NCBI GenBank assembly: GCA_036346405.1
Contig: CM070562.1
Coordinates: forward strand, 66,802,195-66,866,194
Source of the DNA: Phyllostachys edulis
Taxonomy: Eukaryota > Streptophyta > Magnoliopsida > Poales > Poaceae
Reading direction: 5' to 3'
DNA: 64,000 nucleotides
Shown here: in pieces, positions 32,770 through 43,509 of the stretch
Layout: every line of letters begins with the position of its first letter
Numbering within the stretch: the stretch's first letter is position 1
Program-made: the position numbers and the translations under genes
Notes under the pieces: generated by a model
Databases searched by the model: none
Told to the model about the DNA's origin: nothing
What the model saw: only the letters and a program-made list of their open reading frames with translations

Positions 32770-33179
32770 CTCTGGGATGATCTCGCTAATAGACCCCGAA
32801 GTTTCAAGGGGGTCACGCCCACTGTGGCCCCGATCGGGGTGCAACCAACAAGACTTGGTTTTGGTCTCGCCCACCTAGCGCCACAAAAACATGGGACTCG
32901 GCAGCTTTGGATCCACTAGTTCTAGGCCACGACATCCCACACAACCGATCTATCATGTGTGTCATGGCGAAGACCAAGGTCATTGCCGTCACCGCGACAT
33001 CGCCGACCTCACCCATGCCATCTCTTCGCCGCCGACCTCTACATCAACGAATCTACAACCCTAATGGCATCTCCAAGTTCGGTATGCAATTTCGCCCGCC
33101 TAAGGATTAGTCTAGGTGTTCATCTTTGAGCTGGGGTTAATGACGTTAGATCATGTTTAGCCTTAGATAATAACCTACA
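32770..33179 (+). repeat. copia1 5' LTR
   Basis: 410 bases aligned with 38088-38501. Starts CTCTGGGATG (mutated from TGTTGGGATG) and ends ACCTACA. Shared landmarks are CAAGACTTGGTTTTGGTC and CTAAGGATTAGTCTA. Confidence 0.85.
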
Positions 33180-34199
33180 TTTGCATCGAGCCACCCTAGT
33201 CTCGTGTTGAACCCATAATCACCCTAACCGAACTTGTTGTGCCCAGACTACATGATTAGTCTTTCGGTTTTAGCAATTAGAAGGAGGGGACTTAAGAAAT
33301 TTTTGCAAAATCCTAACGAAATCCCCAAACCGGTACCACCCGAGCCCTCAAACCCAAATCAAAACCCAAATCAGCAGCAGATACTCACGTTTTTTTGGTG
33401 TTCACCGGAGTTTCTCCGGTCACATGCACACATCGGCAACCAGGGATGCGGCGCCGCCACCTCAAGCCGCCACAGCATTATCCCCACGCCACACTTCGGC
33501 TTCATGCCATGCAGGCGCCACTTGCCGCCATCGGCGCTTCCTCCTCAAGGCCAGGTTTCATGCGTCATGCCGCCGCTCAAGTCGCCGCCCGAACGCCTCA
33601 CAGGATTCGGCACATCCTCAAGTAGTCGGTCACCGATTTTTCGGATGGAGAAGGGGAGAATGAGCTAGGGTTTAGGTTTTGTGGCCTTTTGTGTTTCTCT
33701 CAGGATCCATCTCGGCCATCCATTAAGATCCAACTACCGGGTCGTTTGGGCTAGCCGAGAGCAATCGAGCGCGCAATTTAATGGGCCTACTGCCGGTTTA
33801 TTTATGTGCATTGTTAACTTGTTTGGTTAATTAATGTTTAGTTGTGCAATCGCCTTTTAATTAATTTTTAGTTGCCCAAATAACAGTGCATTATACATAA
33901 TGTTTGGTCTCTAATTAAAATTGAACCAACGAGATATTTTTATTAGAGATTTTTATGTTTTATTTTGGCATTATGCATGCACATGATTACATTCTGACCA
34001 ACGTTGTTTGTAGTCATGTGTCGCCATATTAAATTGTTAAATTCTTTTCTATTTTTTGCCCAACGGTGATATGGATTAGAACTGTAGTTTTGATGTTGTT
34101 AATCAGACCAACGTAGGGTTAATTGCATGCAATACATCTTTATGATTTCTAATTTTGCATCAATAAATGCTTCAATGTTGCCGCCGAATTGACAATATT
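33180..34199 (+). other. copia1 leader with possible older insertion
   Basis: TTGCATCGAGCCACC at 33181-33195 is a decayed match to the tRNA-Met primer site. About 1 kb then separates it from gag, longer than usual for copia. The part at 33400-33660 is GC-rich and 33760-34150 is AT-rich. I recognise no coding content; an inserted element without visible ends is possible. Confidence 0.4.
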
Positions 34200-35180
34200 G
34201 AGCACCTTTTGAAGCAACTTCCCACTTGGAAAGAAAGAATTCATGTTGTCCTTGGAGTTTTGGACCTTGACTATGCTAAGGGTGACCGCCCCTGCTCCCC
34301 AATCGACAAAGGAGGATAATTATGATGAGAAAAAAGAAAACTTACGATGCTAATGCTGAAAAATGAGAGCGGTCCAACCGCCTAAAGACCTCTATCTCAG
34401 TTGGGATCAGGGGAGCAATTCCTGATTCCGAAAATGCTAAGCAGTACTTGGCTTCAGTTGAGGAGAAATTCAAAGGCTCCACTAAAGTTTATGCTAGTAC
34501 TTTAATCCAGAGGCTCTTATCCACTAAATATGACTAGTCCAGCAGCATAAGAGAGCATATCATGATGATGACTGATATGGATGGAAAGCTCAAGGGCATG
34601 GACATGGAGATATCCGATGGTTTCCTAGTCCACTTTATTATGACTTATCTTCCTTCTGATTACACTGCATTTAAGATAGATTACAATACTCAGAAAGATA
34701 AATGGAGCATGAGCGATTTAATCACCATGTGTGTTCAGGAGGAAGAAAGAATAAGGGCTGAAAAGAAAGATTATGTGCATCAAGTTGGTGGCCCTAACAA
34801 AAGGAAGTTCTCAGGGGACTTCAAATCCAAGAAAAAGATGCAATTCTTCCCTAATTTAGATAAGTCAGGGCCTAAGGTGCCCAATGCACCTAAGCCCCAT
34901 GCTGCTCCCACTAGAGCACTTTATGGGGATGAATGTCACTTCGCAAGCAAATGAGGGCATTTTCGTATGATTGTGTCGATTTTCTAAAGTAGCTTGCAAA
35001 AAGGGTAATGATACAATAACGCTCATTGATGAAACTCTTTATGCTGATTTTTCCTTAAGTTTTGGTGGATTGACTCAGTACAACTGCGGCACGCTATCAA
35101 CTCTTACAGGATTCCATACCGCGAGAACACTAAGAAAGGGGGATCGAAGTCTTAAGAGTCGCGGATGGAAAAGTAGCTGA
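34200..35180 (+). pseudogene. gag: copia1 gag
   Basis: The first recognisable part is WKERIHVVLGVLDLDYAKGD (about 34219-34278). After stops a clean frame runs 34562-34954, with GMDMEISDGFLVHFIMTYLP and KIDYNTQKDKWSMSDLI, typical UBN2-type copia gag. The zinc knuckle is present in decayed form (DECHFASK, stop, GHF). Gag would form the particle. Confidence 0.78.
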
Positions 35181-35640
35181 AGTTGAATCAATTGGATCTG
35201 TTTCATTAATTTTAGATAGTGGCTCCATACTTTGTCTTAATAATGTAGTCTATGTTCCTTCCATAAGGAGGAATTTGATTTCAGTTTCTTCATTGGACGA
35301 TGATGGTTTTAAATGTAGTTTTGGTAACAATAAATGCATTATTACATTTAATTCAAATAATGTTGGTCTTGCTTTTAGACAAGACAAGCGCTATATGCTT
35401 TCCCTTAATGAATCTCCTATATCCTTGAATGTGTGTGATGTAAAAAAATGATGAGACTTCTTCGAAACTGTGGCACTGTCGTTTAGGCCACATTTCGAGG
35501 GGGAGAATGGAGCGTCTCATTAAGGAACAAATTCTCGACCCATTAGATTTCTCTCGACTCGCACTAATTATATTGATTGCATTAAAGGAAAATATGTAAA
35601 GCAAATAAAGAATGGAGCCACTCGCAAAGACGGACTCTTA
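35181..35640 (+). pseudogene. copia1 protease and pre-integrase region
   Basis: SLILDSGSILCLNNVVYVPS (about 35202-35261) covers a modified protease region and the conserved LNNVVYVPSIRRNLISVSSL motif. The GAG-pre-integrase part follows, in altered frame (RLGHIS-like, then GKYVKQIKNGATRK, about 35587-35628). Stops occur near 35449. Confidence 0.65.
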
Positions 35641-36190
35641 GAATTAATTCATACCGATATTTGTGGTCCTTTTCCGTGACATCAAGGATGGTTTTGATTC
35701 CTTCATCACATTCACTGATGATTTCTCCCGTTATGGTTATATCTTTCCCATTAAAGACCGACCTGAGTCACTTGAAAAATTCAAAATATTTAAGGCTGAA
35801 GTTGAAAATCAGCACAACCTAAGAATTAAAGTGGTAAGATTGGACTGTGGAGGAGAATATTATGGGAGACATGCCTCTTATGGGCAAATTCCTAGCCCTT
35901 TCGCTGAGTTCCTTAAGAAAAATGGCATTGTTGCCCAGTATTCTACACCAAGTGAACCTCAACAGAATGGGGTAGCTAAGAGACGCAACCGTACACTTAT
36001 GGATATGGTACAAAGCATGCTTAGCTATTCTAGTTTACAAACTGGTTTGTGGATGGAAGCACTAAAGATAGCTGCACATATTCTTAATCGGGTTCCCAGT
36101 AAATCAGTGCCTAAGACACCTTATTAATTATGGACTAGGAGGAAACCAAGTTTGAAATATTTACGAGTGTGGGGTTGTCGTGCTGAAGCA
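35641..36190 (+). pseudogene. copia1 integrase core
   Basis: LIHTDICGPFP precedes the open frame 35663-36127. That frame holds FITFTDDFSRYGYIFPIKDR (first D), VVRLDCGGEYYG (second D, where DCGGEY replaces the usual SDNGGEF/SDRGGEY) and PSEPQQNGVAKRRNRTLMDM (the catalytic E is replaced by K in VAKRRNRT, normally VAERRNRT). ILNRVPSKSVPKTPY then a stop ends the piece. A missing E would abolish catalysis. Confidence 0.78.
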
Positions 36191-37295
36191 ACTTACTGTC
36201 TTAGGATCTTTCAGCAGTCTCCTGCAATAGCTAATGAACCTATTAGAAGATCACAGCGGGAGAGAAGATCTGCCATCCCAAATGAATATGTTGTTTATAT
36301 GAATGAGGATATTACAGATATAGGGAAGGTAGATGATCCCACCTCTTATAAGGAGGCCATGATGAGTGAATATTCTCCTAAGTGGCTTGATGCCATGAAG
36401 GATAAACTAAAGTCTATAAGCACTAATAATGTATGGGACTTAGTAGAAATTCCTGACAGAGTCAAAACAGTAGGCTGTAAATGGGTCTACAAAACCAAGC
36501 ATGACTCTAAGGAAAATGTCGAAAGGTTCAAAGCAAGGCTTGTAACAAAAGTCTTCTCACAAAGAGAGGGGATTGATTATAATGACACCTTTTCTCTTGT
36601 CTCAACTAAAGATTCATTCAGAATTGTTATGGCACTTGTAGCTCATTATGATTTAGAGCTACATCAGATGGATGTTAAGACGGCATTCCTTAATGGCGAC
36701 TTACAAGAAAACATTTTCATGGCTCAACCGTAAGGTTTTGTCGTGGAAGGCAAGGAGCATATGGGATGTCGACTTAAGAAATCAATTTATGGCTTAAAGC
36801 AAGCTGCCGAGGCAATGGTACCTTAAATTCGATAAGGTCATAAGGAATTTTGGATTTAAGGAAAATGAAGTTGATAACTGCATATATGTTAAGTTCAAGG
36901 GGGAGTAAATTCACCATCTTAGTTCTTTATGTGGATGACATCTTATTGGCTAGCAGTGATAAGGATATGCTGTTTGAGACCAAGAGATTTATTTCATCTA
37001 GTTTTGATATGAAGGATCTTGGTGATGCCTCTTACGTTCTTGGCATTGAGATTCACCGAGATAGGTCCAAAGGAGTATTAGGTTTATCTCAGAAGGCATA
37101 CATTGACAGAGTACTGAAGAGATATAATATGCATAAGTGCTCTGGCTTGCCTGCTCCTATTGTTAAGGGCGATAAGTTTGGGACATTTCAATGTCCAAGG
37201 AACCAATATGAAACTGATCAGATGAAGTTAGTTCCTTATGCTTCAGCTGTCGGAAGCATTATGTATGCTCAAGTATGCATGCGCTCGATTTAGCT
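36152..37295 (+). pseudogene. copia1 reverse transcriptase
   Basis: The frame 36152-36733 begins with the integrase end (YLRVWGCRAEA) and jumps directly to the pre-RT linker (RSQRERRSAIPNEYVVYMNE). RT then opens with VWDLVEIPDRVKTVGCKWVY, ARLVTKVFSQREGIDYNDTF and LHQMDVKTAFLNGDL. After a stop and frameshifts (36733-36850), the frame 36850-37293 has ILVLYVDDILLASSDKDML, with the YVDD catalytic pair, and SYVLGIEIHRDRSKG. Confidence 0.83.
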
Positions 37296-37898
37296 TTTGT
37301 GATCGGATACTTGGCAGATATCACCAAATCCAGATCGACCATCGAAGGTCATAAGAAAGTCTTGCGCTATATGCAAGCTACTAAATATTTCATGCTTACA
37401 TATAAGAATTCTGACAACCTTGAGGTTGTTCGTTATTCAGATTCAGATTTTGCAGGATGTGTTGATACTAAGAAATCCACGCCAAAGTTATATCTTCACA
37501 CTCACGAGGAGCTATCTTGTGAAAGCTCAAAACAACCCTTACAAAGATCTTCAACGATGCAAGCTGAGTTTGTGACATGTTATAAGGCTACCAAGCAGGC
37601 TGTATGGCTTAAGAACTTTATCCCGAGACTTAGAGTGGTAGACAGCATCTCTAAACCATTCACCTTATACTGCAATAATGAACCCATAGTCTTTTATGCG
37701 AGTAACAACAGGTCAAGTGGTGCTGCCAAACACATTGACATTAAGTATCATGTTGTGAAAGACAGAATCCAGGATCAAACCATTAGTATCAAGCATATTA
37801 GTACTAAGTCAATATTTGCGGATCCGCTTACTAAAGGCTTACCACCCAATATCTTTCGTGATCATATTGCCGGCATGGGTTTATTGGAAAGCCTCTGA
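37275..37898 (+). CDS. copia1 RNase H domain
   Basis: A 207-residue frame with the usual copia RNase H landmarks: VVRYSDSDFAGCVDTKKST, SSTMQAEFVTCYKATKQAVW then LKNF, and KHIDIKYHVVKDRIQ. It ends STKSIFADPLTKGLPPNIF with a natural stop. It joins the RT frame with a short overlap at a frameshift near 37275-37290. It lies 190 bases before the 3' LTR. Confidence 0.82.
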   Translation: MHALDLAFVIGYLADITKSRSTIEGHKKVLRYMQATKYFMLTYKNSDNLEVVRYSDSDFAGCVDTKKSTPKLYLHTHEELSCESSKQPLQRSSTMQAEFVTCYKATKQAVWLKNFIPRLRVVDSISKPFTLYCNNEPIVFYASNNRSSGAAKHIDIKYHVVKDRIQDQTISIKHISTKSIFADPLTKGLPPNIFRDHIAGMGLLESL

Positions 37899-38087
37899 TT
37901 TTGGATAAAAGGACCTTAAAGCAAACCAACTCCCATCAAGTATAATGAATATCCATTTCAAGATGGGATAGTACACTATAGGTACTATAGTTGTATGACA
38001 CTTCATTGGTCATGCGACGCATTACCTTGCTATGCTGTTTTATTGAGAATGGGCTTATGATGTTAGCCTTACGATCAAATGAGATAA

Positions 38088-38501
38088 TGTTGGGATGATC
38101 TCGCCAATGCACTCTCGAGTTTCAAGGATCATGTTCACTCGCTACCTCGATCGGGGCGCAACTAACAAGACTTGGTTTTGGTCCCGTCCACCTAGCGCTA
38201 CAAAAACAGGGGACTCGGTAGGCTTTGGATCCACCGGTTCTAGGCCATGACATCCCACACAAACCGATCTATCACGGCGCCATGGTGGTGAAGACCGAAG
38301 GTCGCCATCGTCATCATGACATCGCCGACCTCACCCACATCATCTCTTTGGTCACGACCTCTACATCAACGGATCTACAACCCTAATAGCATCTCCAAGT
38401 TCGTTATACAATTTCGCTCGCCTAAGGATTAGTCTAAGTGTTCATCTTTGAGCTGGGGTTAATGATGTTAGATCATGTTTAGCCTTAGATAATAACCTAC
38501 A
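38088..38501 (+). repeat. copia1 3' LTR
   Basis: 414 bases, TGTTGGGATGATC...ACCTACA. Preceded by AAATGAGATAA, a weak polypurine tract. Confidence 0.87.
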
Positions 38502-39608
38502 AAGCCGTCGAGGTATTGGATCGCGTCGTCCGAGAGGCGGAGGGAGACAACGTGGAGGACGCCGAGGTGGCCGCGTGCCGGGATGCCACTGAAGCTGTGC
38601 CGAGCCCGCCCGGACTGCAGCTGCTCGCCAAGCCACTGCCTTGTCCCGCCGTTGCTCGCATGGAGCTCATTGAACCAGATTTTTGCACCGTCCGACCGGC
38701 GATGAGGGTAGAGGCGGTGGTGGACGGGAGTAGTGAAGGAGATGGGAAAGTAGGTGAGTGAGGTGAAGGTTTTTAAATTTTGTGTTTTGCCACATGGCAA
38801 AATCTGAAGGAGAGCCTCCAATGGAGGGGTTCAGAGCCCTCTCCCAGTGAATTCAATTCCGCGGTTGAGGTTAGAATACACCTTTTTTATGGAATACGCC
38901 TCCACACTAATATCGCTCGGTCTCGTTGCATACCTGCATGGGCCTGTAACTGGGTTTTGGATGGTAATAGCTGGAAGATGGGCTGTTCGGCCCCGGCCCT
39001 AATCGCACCATGCTCGGCCGAGTCGAAGTGACAAATGCACTTGCAGTTCGCTTGATGCAGAACGTAACACGCCGATCCCTCCGCACATTTGCTCAACAAG
39101 TCGTTGAGGTCTTCTTGGGTCTCGAGGACATGATCTGCACGTGCAGAGCCAGCATTAGACCATAGGTTATGCCGACGAGAGACATGAAATTTGCTATTAT
39201 CATGTAAGATGTTACAAATCAATTATTATGAAAAAGAAAGCTGCAGTCCGGGAGTGGAAGTCAAACAAGATCTGGTGTATCCATAGAGCTTTGATCGTAC
39301 GGCTATAACGTATACCATCGGAACTCTATAGCACTCATTGCATTCATTAGTTCAAAACAAAACATGTTTTGTTGTTGATTCCTCCATCAAGAAACCCAGT
39401 CCATAGTAGTAAAAATATTGTCTTTCACACAAGGGATCATAGCATCTACTGATACATCTTGATGTTGGCTTTGCTAATCTGTTGTTATCCTATAATACAA
39501 GCTGCTACCAGTCGTCGCAGTGCACGTCCCCGCCCCAAGGCGTCCTAGGACCTCGTCCTGGTGTTCATCCGCCCCAAGCCTTCACTGCCATGACGGCCCT
39601 GTTGGAAG
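38502..39608. other. Unassigned flank with minus-strand open frames
   Basis: On the minus strand 38821-38502 (IWFNELHASNGGTRQWLGEQ, RLSDDAIQYLDGF) and 39222-38887 (ETQEDLNDLLSKCAEGSACY, CKCICHFDSAEH) are open. They are less repetitive than the surrounding elements and could be exons of a decayed or real gene, but I recognise no family. 39240-39600 has no recognisable feature. Confidence 0.35.
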
Positions 39609-40630
39609 TTTTTTTTAGATAATGGAGAGAAAAATCTCTTCCAGCCTCTGCATCAAGAATGCACACGACCTATTTTATTAAGAAGTAAAGTATCACAATA
39701 ACCAGATATGGTAGAAAATGTCTGGAAATCTTACAACCAAAAGGTGATTAGAAATGAAATGTAATTATTACAAATCTTGTGACTAAACCGCCGCCTATAA
39801 AGACTTAAGATTTGCTTCGCCACGAACTCCAATCTGGCGCTTCCAGCTATCATTGCCTCTTTCTGAGGCGATTTTTGTAAATTTGCCCAAGCTGCTCACC
39901 AAGGCCTACTCAAAGATGATAACTCGCAAAGGATTAGTGATAGTTTTTTTGGTCAAAACGACATCGTCTGACATAACCAATAGACCAACATAAAGCACTA
40001 GCTCCCACTAGAGTTGTGACTTTAAAAGTTTTGGAATACCGCCAGCCGCCTCCCAAACAAGTGTGTTATACTCACAGAGGGGATAACTTAAACGACATTG
40101 AACAAATTCCACCATACAAGATGTGCAAAAGGGCAATTAATAAAAAGATGCTGAATTGTTTCTCTTAATACAAAAACAACACTTTTGCTCCCCTTTAATT
40201 TCTTTTTAAACATGTTATCTTTAGTTAATATCACCTCTTTTGAGATACCATAGAATATTTTCACTTTTAACGGAATTTTAATGGACCAAAAGAAATCCCT
40301 ATGGGAAGCTTGATTAATTCCAATTAGTGCCCCCATAGAAAGATGGTACCGAGAAAAGACCAGATTTATTCAGACTCTATCTGAAAACATCTTTTTGAGA
40401 GCTCAATGTTAAATTAGCAATCCTCATAGTTAGCTCATTCCAAGCATGTAACTAAGGTCCAATAATAGGCCTTCGAAAAGAAATATGTAGAGGATCCAAT
40501 CTCAATACATTTGCTATTGTATCATCCTTTCTCCTCACCGCATTATGTAGTTTTGGATATTGAATTTTCAAGGAATGTCTCCTAACCAAATATCTTCCCA
40601 AAACCTAGTTTGCATTAATCTTTGTTTAGT
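39609..40630 (-). mobile_element. L1-type LINE fragment, 5'-truncated
   Basis: The 3' end is marked on the plus strand by T8 at 39609-39616 followed by AGATAATGGAGAG, the complement of a common grass LINE 3' tail. On the minus strand, the region from 40610 downward reads GRYLVRRHSLKIQYPKL and NAVRRKDDTIANVLRLDPLH. The frame 40336-40088 follows, with FWSIKIPLKVKIFYGI and an ETIQHLFINCPFAHLVW zinc-finger-like (zf-RVT) end. The reverse transcriptase core is missing. No clear target duplication was found. Confidence 0.75.
40088..40336 (-). pseudogene. LINE ORF2 C-terminal zf-RVT region
   Basis: Continuous 82-residue frame: IPLKVKIFYGISKEVILTKD, then KKKLKGSKSVVFVLRETIQH, then LFINCPFAHLVW. In intact L1 ORF2 proteins the region reads GxxxCxxC...ETxxHLFxxCxxAxxxW; here the paired cysteines are lost (KSVVFVLRE). 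It is a relic with no activity expected. Confidence 0.72.
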
Positions 40631-40671
40631 TTCTATTTTGGAGGCCTCGCATGCGCCCGAGTCGAGAAGGC

Positions 40672-41021
40672 TAGGTGGATAACGAGCCGGCTCGGCTCGC
40701 CTCGGCTCATATGAAACGAGCTCACTGCTCATTAAGCTAACGAGCGTAATAACAAGGTCGGCTCACTCGCTCAAACTCGTTAACTCGCTCGTTAGATCGT
40801 TATTAACAATTGAAGCTAAACTTGCTACTAACAAACTCGTTAACTCGCATCACAAGACGTGGGTTGGACCTGGTTTTCTTAACGAGCTAAACGAGCAACC
40901 CGCGAGCAAGCTCGAACTCGCTCGTTAAGAAAACGAAGCATTTTCAGCTCGGCTCGACTCGTTAAGGGACCGAGTTCGAGCCGAGCTAGCTCGCGAGTTT
41001 TAGGCTTTTTTTCCACTCTTA
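40672..41021 (+). mobile_element. hAT-type miniature element (MITE)
   Basis: 350 bases. The left end reads TAGGTGGATAACGAGCCGGC; the right end, on the minus strand, reads TAAGAGTGGAAAAAAAGCC. The interior is dense in GCTCGTTAACGAGC-type subterminal repeats. Flanks GAGAAGGC (40664-40671) and TAGAACGC (41022-41029) match at 6 of 8 positions, consistent with an old 8-bp hAT duplication. It appears to sit in the U3 part of the copia2 5' LTR. Confidence 0.6.
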
Positions 41022-41401
41022 TAGAACGCCGAGTCCAAGTAGTAGTAGTATAAACAGCCTTTATAAGGTGTAGATGAGTCCATAAGAAATATGTAAGAAG
41101 CGAGAGAAGCGATGTAAGATGCCAGCAAGCAATGTAAGATTGAGAGAAGAAAAGGAAGCAATAGAAAACGCTGCCGTGAGTTACATGCAGCACCAAATTC
41201 TCTTGTCTTTCTTGTGTTACGTGTTCGCATGTGTACTGCAAACTTTTGTCGCTTCTATGTGTTTTCGCCAAGGGCGGTTTCCACGACGCCAAGGTGCACT
41301 TGGCGGGCTGTCATGTTGGATGCTCATCAACGTGAAGGCGAGCGCCGAGTTCATGTCGCACGTACAAGGATCGGTTGTATTATCTTCGGTTTATGCCAAC
41401 A
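41022..41401 (+). repeat. copia2 5' LTR remnant
   Basis: TATAAACAGCC at 41050 is a TATA-like site. The block ends TTATGCCAACA at 41401, one base before the primer site. There is no second copy in the window to test it. Confidence 0.5.
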
Positions 41402-41402
41402 A

Positions 41403-41414
41403 TTGATATCAGCG
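41403..41414 (+). other. copia2 primer binding site
   Basis: TTGATATCAGCG resembles the tRNA-Met primer site TTGGTATCAGAG and sits directly after the LTR. Confidence 0.6.
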
Positions 41415-41539
41415 TATGAGTTTTTGATTTGTGTTCAAGATTATATCGCGTTCTTCGAAGAGTGGTATCACTGGTGACGAGGTGACGTCGGGTGCGACGG
41501 CGATAGCGAAGGAGAGTTCCGCTGTCTCGCTGCATTATC

Positions 41540-41830
41540 CGATGCTCATAAAAAGCAATTATACAGTATGGGCAATCAAGATGAAGGTGTAAATGCGCGC
41601 TCAAGGAGTGTGGGACGCGGTTGAGGACGGCAACGTCGATGTGTGCAAGGATCAGATAGCCTTAGCGGCCATCTATGGATACATCGAGAAAACGCTCTTC
41701 CTACTGGCCGAAAAGGGGACGGTCAAAGCTGCGCGGAAGGTGTTGAAGACGATACATCTTGGTGCCGATCATCGAAATGCGAAGGTGAGGGACGTTCAGA
41801 AGGTGTGTTCGCCGTCCTGAGTCGAGTCCG
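41540..41830 (+). pseudogene. gag: copia2 gag N-terminal part
   Basis: HYPMLIKSNYTVWAIKMKV (about 41532-41588), a stop, then MRAQGVWDAVEDGNVDVCKD and IALAAIYGYIEKTLFLLAEK. This is the DUF4219/UBN2-type copia gag with a TNYxxWxxxM start. It breaks into a tandem repeat after HLGADHRNAKV. The downstream gag is lost. Confidence 0.75.
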
Positions 41831-41973
41831 TGGAGTTGAGTATGGGACGTTGAGAAGATGTGTTCGCCGTCCTGAGTTGAGTTCGTGGGACGCTAAGAAG
41901 ATGTGTTCACCGTCCTGAGTCGTTGAGTCCAGGATGTTGAAAAGATGTGTTCGCCATCCTAAGTTGAGTACGG
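41789..41973 (+). repeat. Four ~43-bp tandem repeats replacing copia2 gag
   Basis: Units start GGACGTTCAGAAGG (41790), GGGACGTTGAGAAG (41844), GGGACGCTAAGAAG (41887) and AGGATGTTGAAAAG (41931). Each continues as TGTGTTCGCCGTCCTGAG. Identity between units is high, so expansion may be more recent than the element. Confidence 0.8.
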
Positions 41974-42119
41974 GTTGAGCAAGTCGTAGATGAGATCGAC
42001 TGGCTCAATGAGTAAGAGCTCAAGACGTATTTGAGTTGTGCCACCGTCTTCGGCCGATTGTGTGAGCCAAATTGAAGTCGAGTCAAACTAACTGTCAAGT
42101 CCACTTAATAAGTAAGTGC

Positions 42120-42333
42120 ACAAAGATTGAGAAGAATGGCGCCACTTCACCAGTCACCACCCTTGTGGGATCAATCCCACCTGATCGCTGCACTCACTAA
42201 TATGTCGCTGCAGCAACCTTCCCCGTCTACGACTGGGTCATGGACACGGGTGCTACCTCACATGTCCTCCAGCACTGCAAATCTCCACTCTTGTTTTCCC
42301 TCTTCCTCTCCTTCCACAGTCATAGTTGGAAAT
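42120..42333 (+). pseudogene. copia2 protease start
   Basis: WDQSHLIAALTNMSLQQPSP leads to VMDTGATSH at about 42237-42264, the copia aspartic-protease active site, and then FPSSSPSTVIVGN. The frame is cut exactly at GN by copia3 and resumes as GSTLPITHIG at 47294. Confidence 0.75.
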
Positions 42334-42670
42334 TGTCGCAAAATTTCTCCGCTCAAAACTCACCCAAGAACTCAAGAACACGAACAAGAACAAGAACACA
42401 GTGTTTTGTGCTGCGAAAGATTGAGCAGCGTTTTCAGTTTAATTGACTGGAATTTAAAGACTACAGAGGGAGGATCGTGTCCTCCATGTGCGCACAACGG
42501 ACTCCGGTTCGTGCGCCATCCCGCACGATCATCCGCAGCGCGCGACGCTGAAGCTCCACTATCGCATGGCCGCTTTCGAGCTCCACTCATCGCATGGTGA
42601 AACAAATGGCCATGCCTTGACCGACTCAAACGGAAATAAAGTCGATACAAGCGCAGGATTACAAGTGACA
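42334..42670 (-). repeat. copia3 3' LTR
   Basis: 337 bases. The plus strand begins TGTCGCAAAATTTCTCCGC and ends GGATTACAAGTGACA. It lacks about 20 bases (TGCAGCAGAATCAAGG region) that are present in the other copy. Confidence 0.9.
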
Positions 42671-43508
42671 TTCTCTCCTAATCCCGACACCTGCTTGGTG
42701 TTGATAATGCCGATCCGGTCGCAGCAGCCTCGAACTTCACGCGATCCAAGTGGTTTCATTAAAATGTCCGCGAGCTGATCCAGAGTGCCGACCGCTTAAG
42801 GACAATCTTCCCGCCATCAACGCACTCTCCGATATAGTGGAATTTTGTATCTATGTGCTTGCTTCTATCGTGATGGACGGATTCTTATCGAGATCGATGG
42901 TCGACTTGTTGTCCACCTTGAGCGCCGGTTCTAGACTCGAAAGCAGAGAAGTCTCTCAACAGCCAAGTCAACCAGATGTTCTCGGCAGTCAAGGCCACCG
43001 CAGCGATGTAATTCACCACATGATGAAAGAGCCACCACCTTCGCTTGCTTGATCGCCAAGTGATGGGACTAATGCCGAGGCAAGAGAGCACGCCGCCAGG
43101 TTCTCGCGATCGCCGATGTCGCCATGAATCGCCATCGCTATAGCCGATCAGCCGGTGCTGCTCCTCTTCCGATCTTCCATAATGAACACCATAATCAAGT
43201 GTACCTGTGATGTAGAGGAGAAGATGCTTGACCGCCGCGTGATGATCCTCATGCGGCTCCTCCATGAAGTGGCTCACGTATCCCACCGCGTAGGCGAGAT
43301 CAGGTCGCGTGTTTACCAAGTACATGAGCCCGCCGACGATGCTTCTATACTCCGTCGCGTTCACCAGCGGGCTGGTACTGGCCTTGCTCAACTTGAGGCG
43401 GGCTTCCATGGGAACAGAGCATACATTGCAGCCCGCCATGCCGCCGCTTGCCAAGCCTTCACACAAGATAGGTGGATCGACATAGATCGATGCCTCTGAC
43501 CTTGACAC
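42671..43508 (-). pseudogene. copia3 RNase H
   Basis: VNATEYRSIVGGLMYLVNTR and PDLAYAVGYVSHFMEEPHED then HHAAVKHLLLYITGTLDYGV lead to HRLIGYSDGD, the first catalytic Asp region. LADILMKPLGSREV (about 42795) is the standard end of copia RNase H. The middle is frameshifted after YSDGDSW. Confidence 0.8.
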
Positions 43509-43509
43509 A

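Larger units (their letters stand above)
32770..38501 (+). mobile_element. copia1: Ty1/copia retrotransposon
   Basis: Direct repeats 32770-33179 and 38088-38501 act as LTRs. The right copy starts TGTTGGGATGATC, a common copia LTR start, and both end AACCTACA. The internal order is gag, protease, integrase, RT and RNase H, which is the copia order. A degraded tRNA-Met-type primer site follows the left LTR. No 5-bp duplication is visible (TTGAG left, AAGCC right), so one flank may have been altered. All coding parts are broken. Confidence 0.85.

Noticed and set aside
32411..32919. Overlapping frames on both strands as a gene
   Set aside because: The frames overlap fully and partly run into the copia1 LTR; no recognisable domain.
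32765..38506. Target duplication for copia1
   Set aside because: TTGAG and AAGCC differ completely; the LTR pair alone supports the element.
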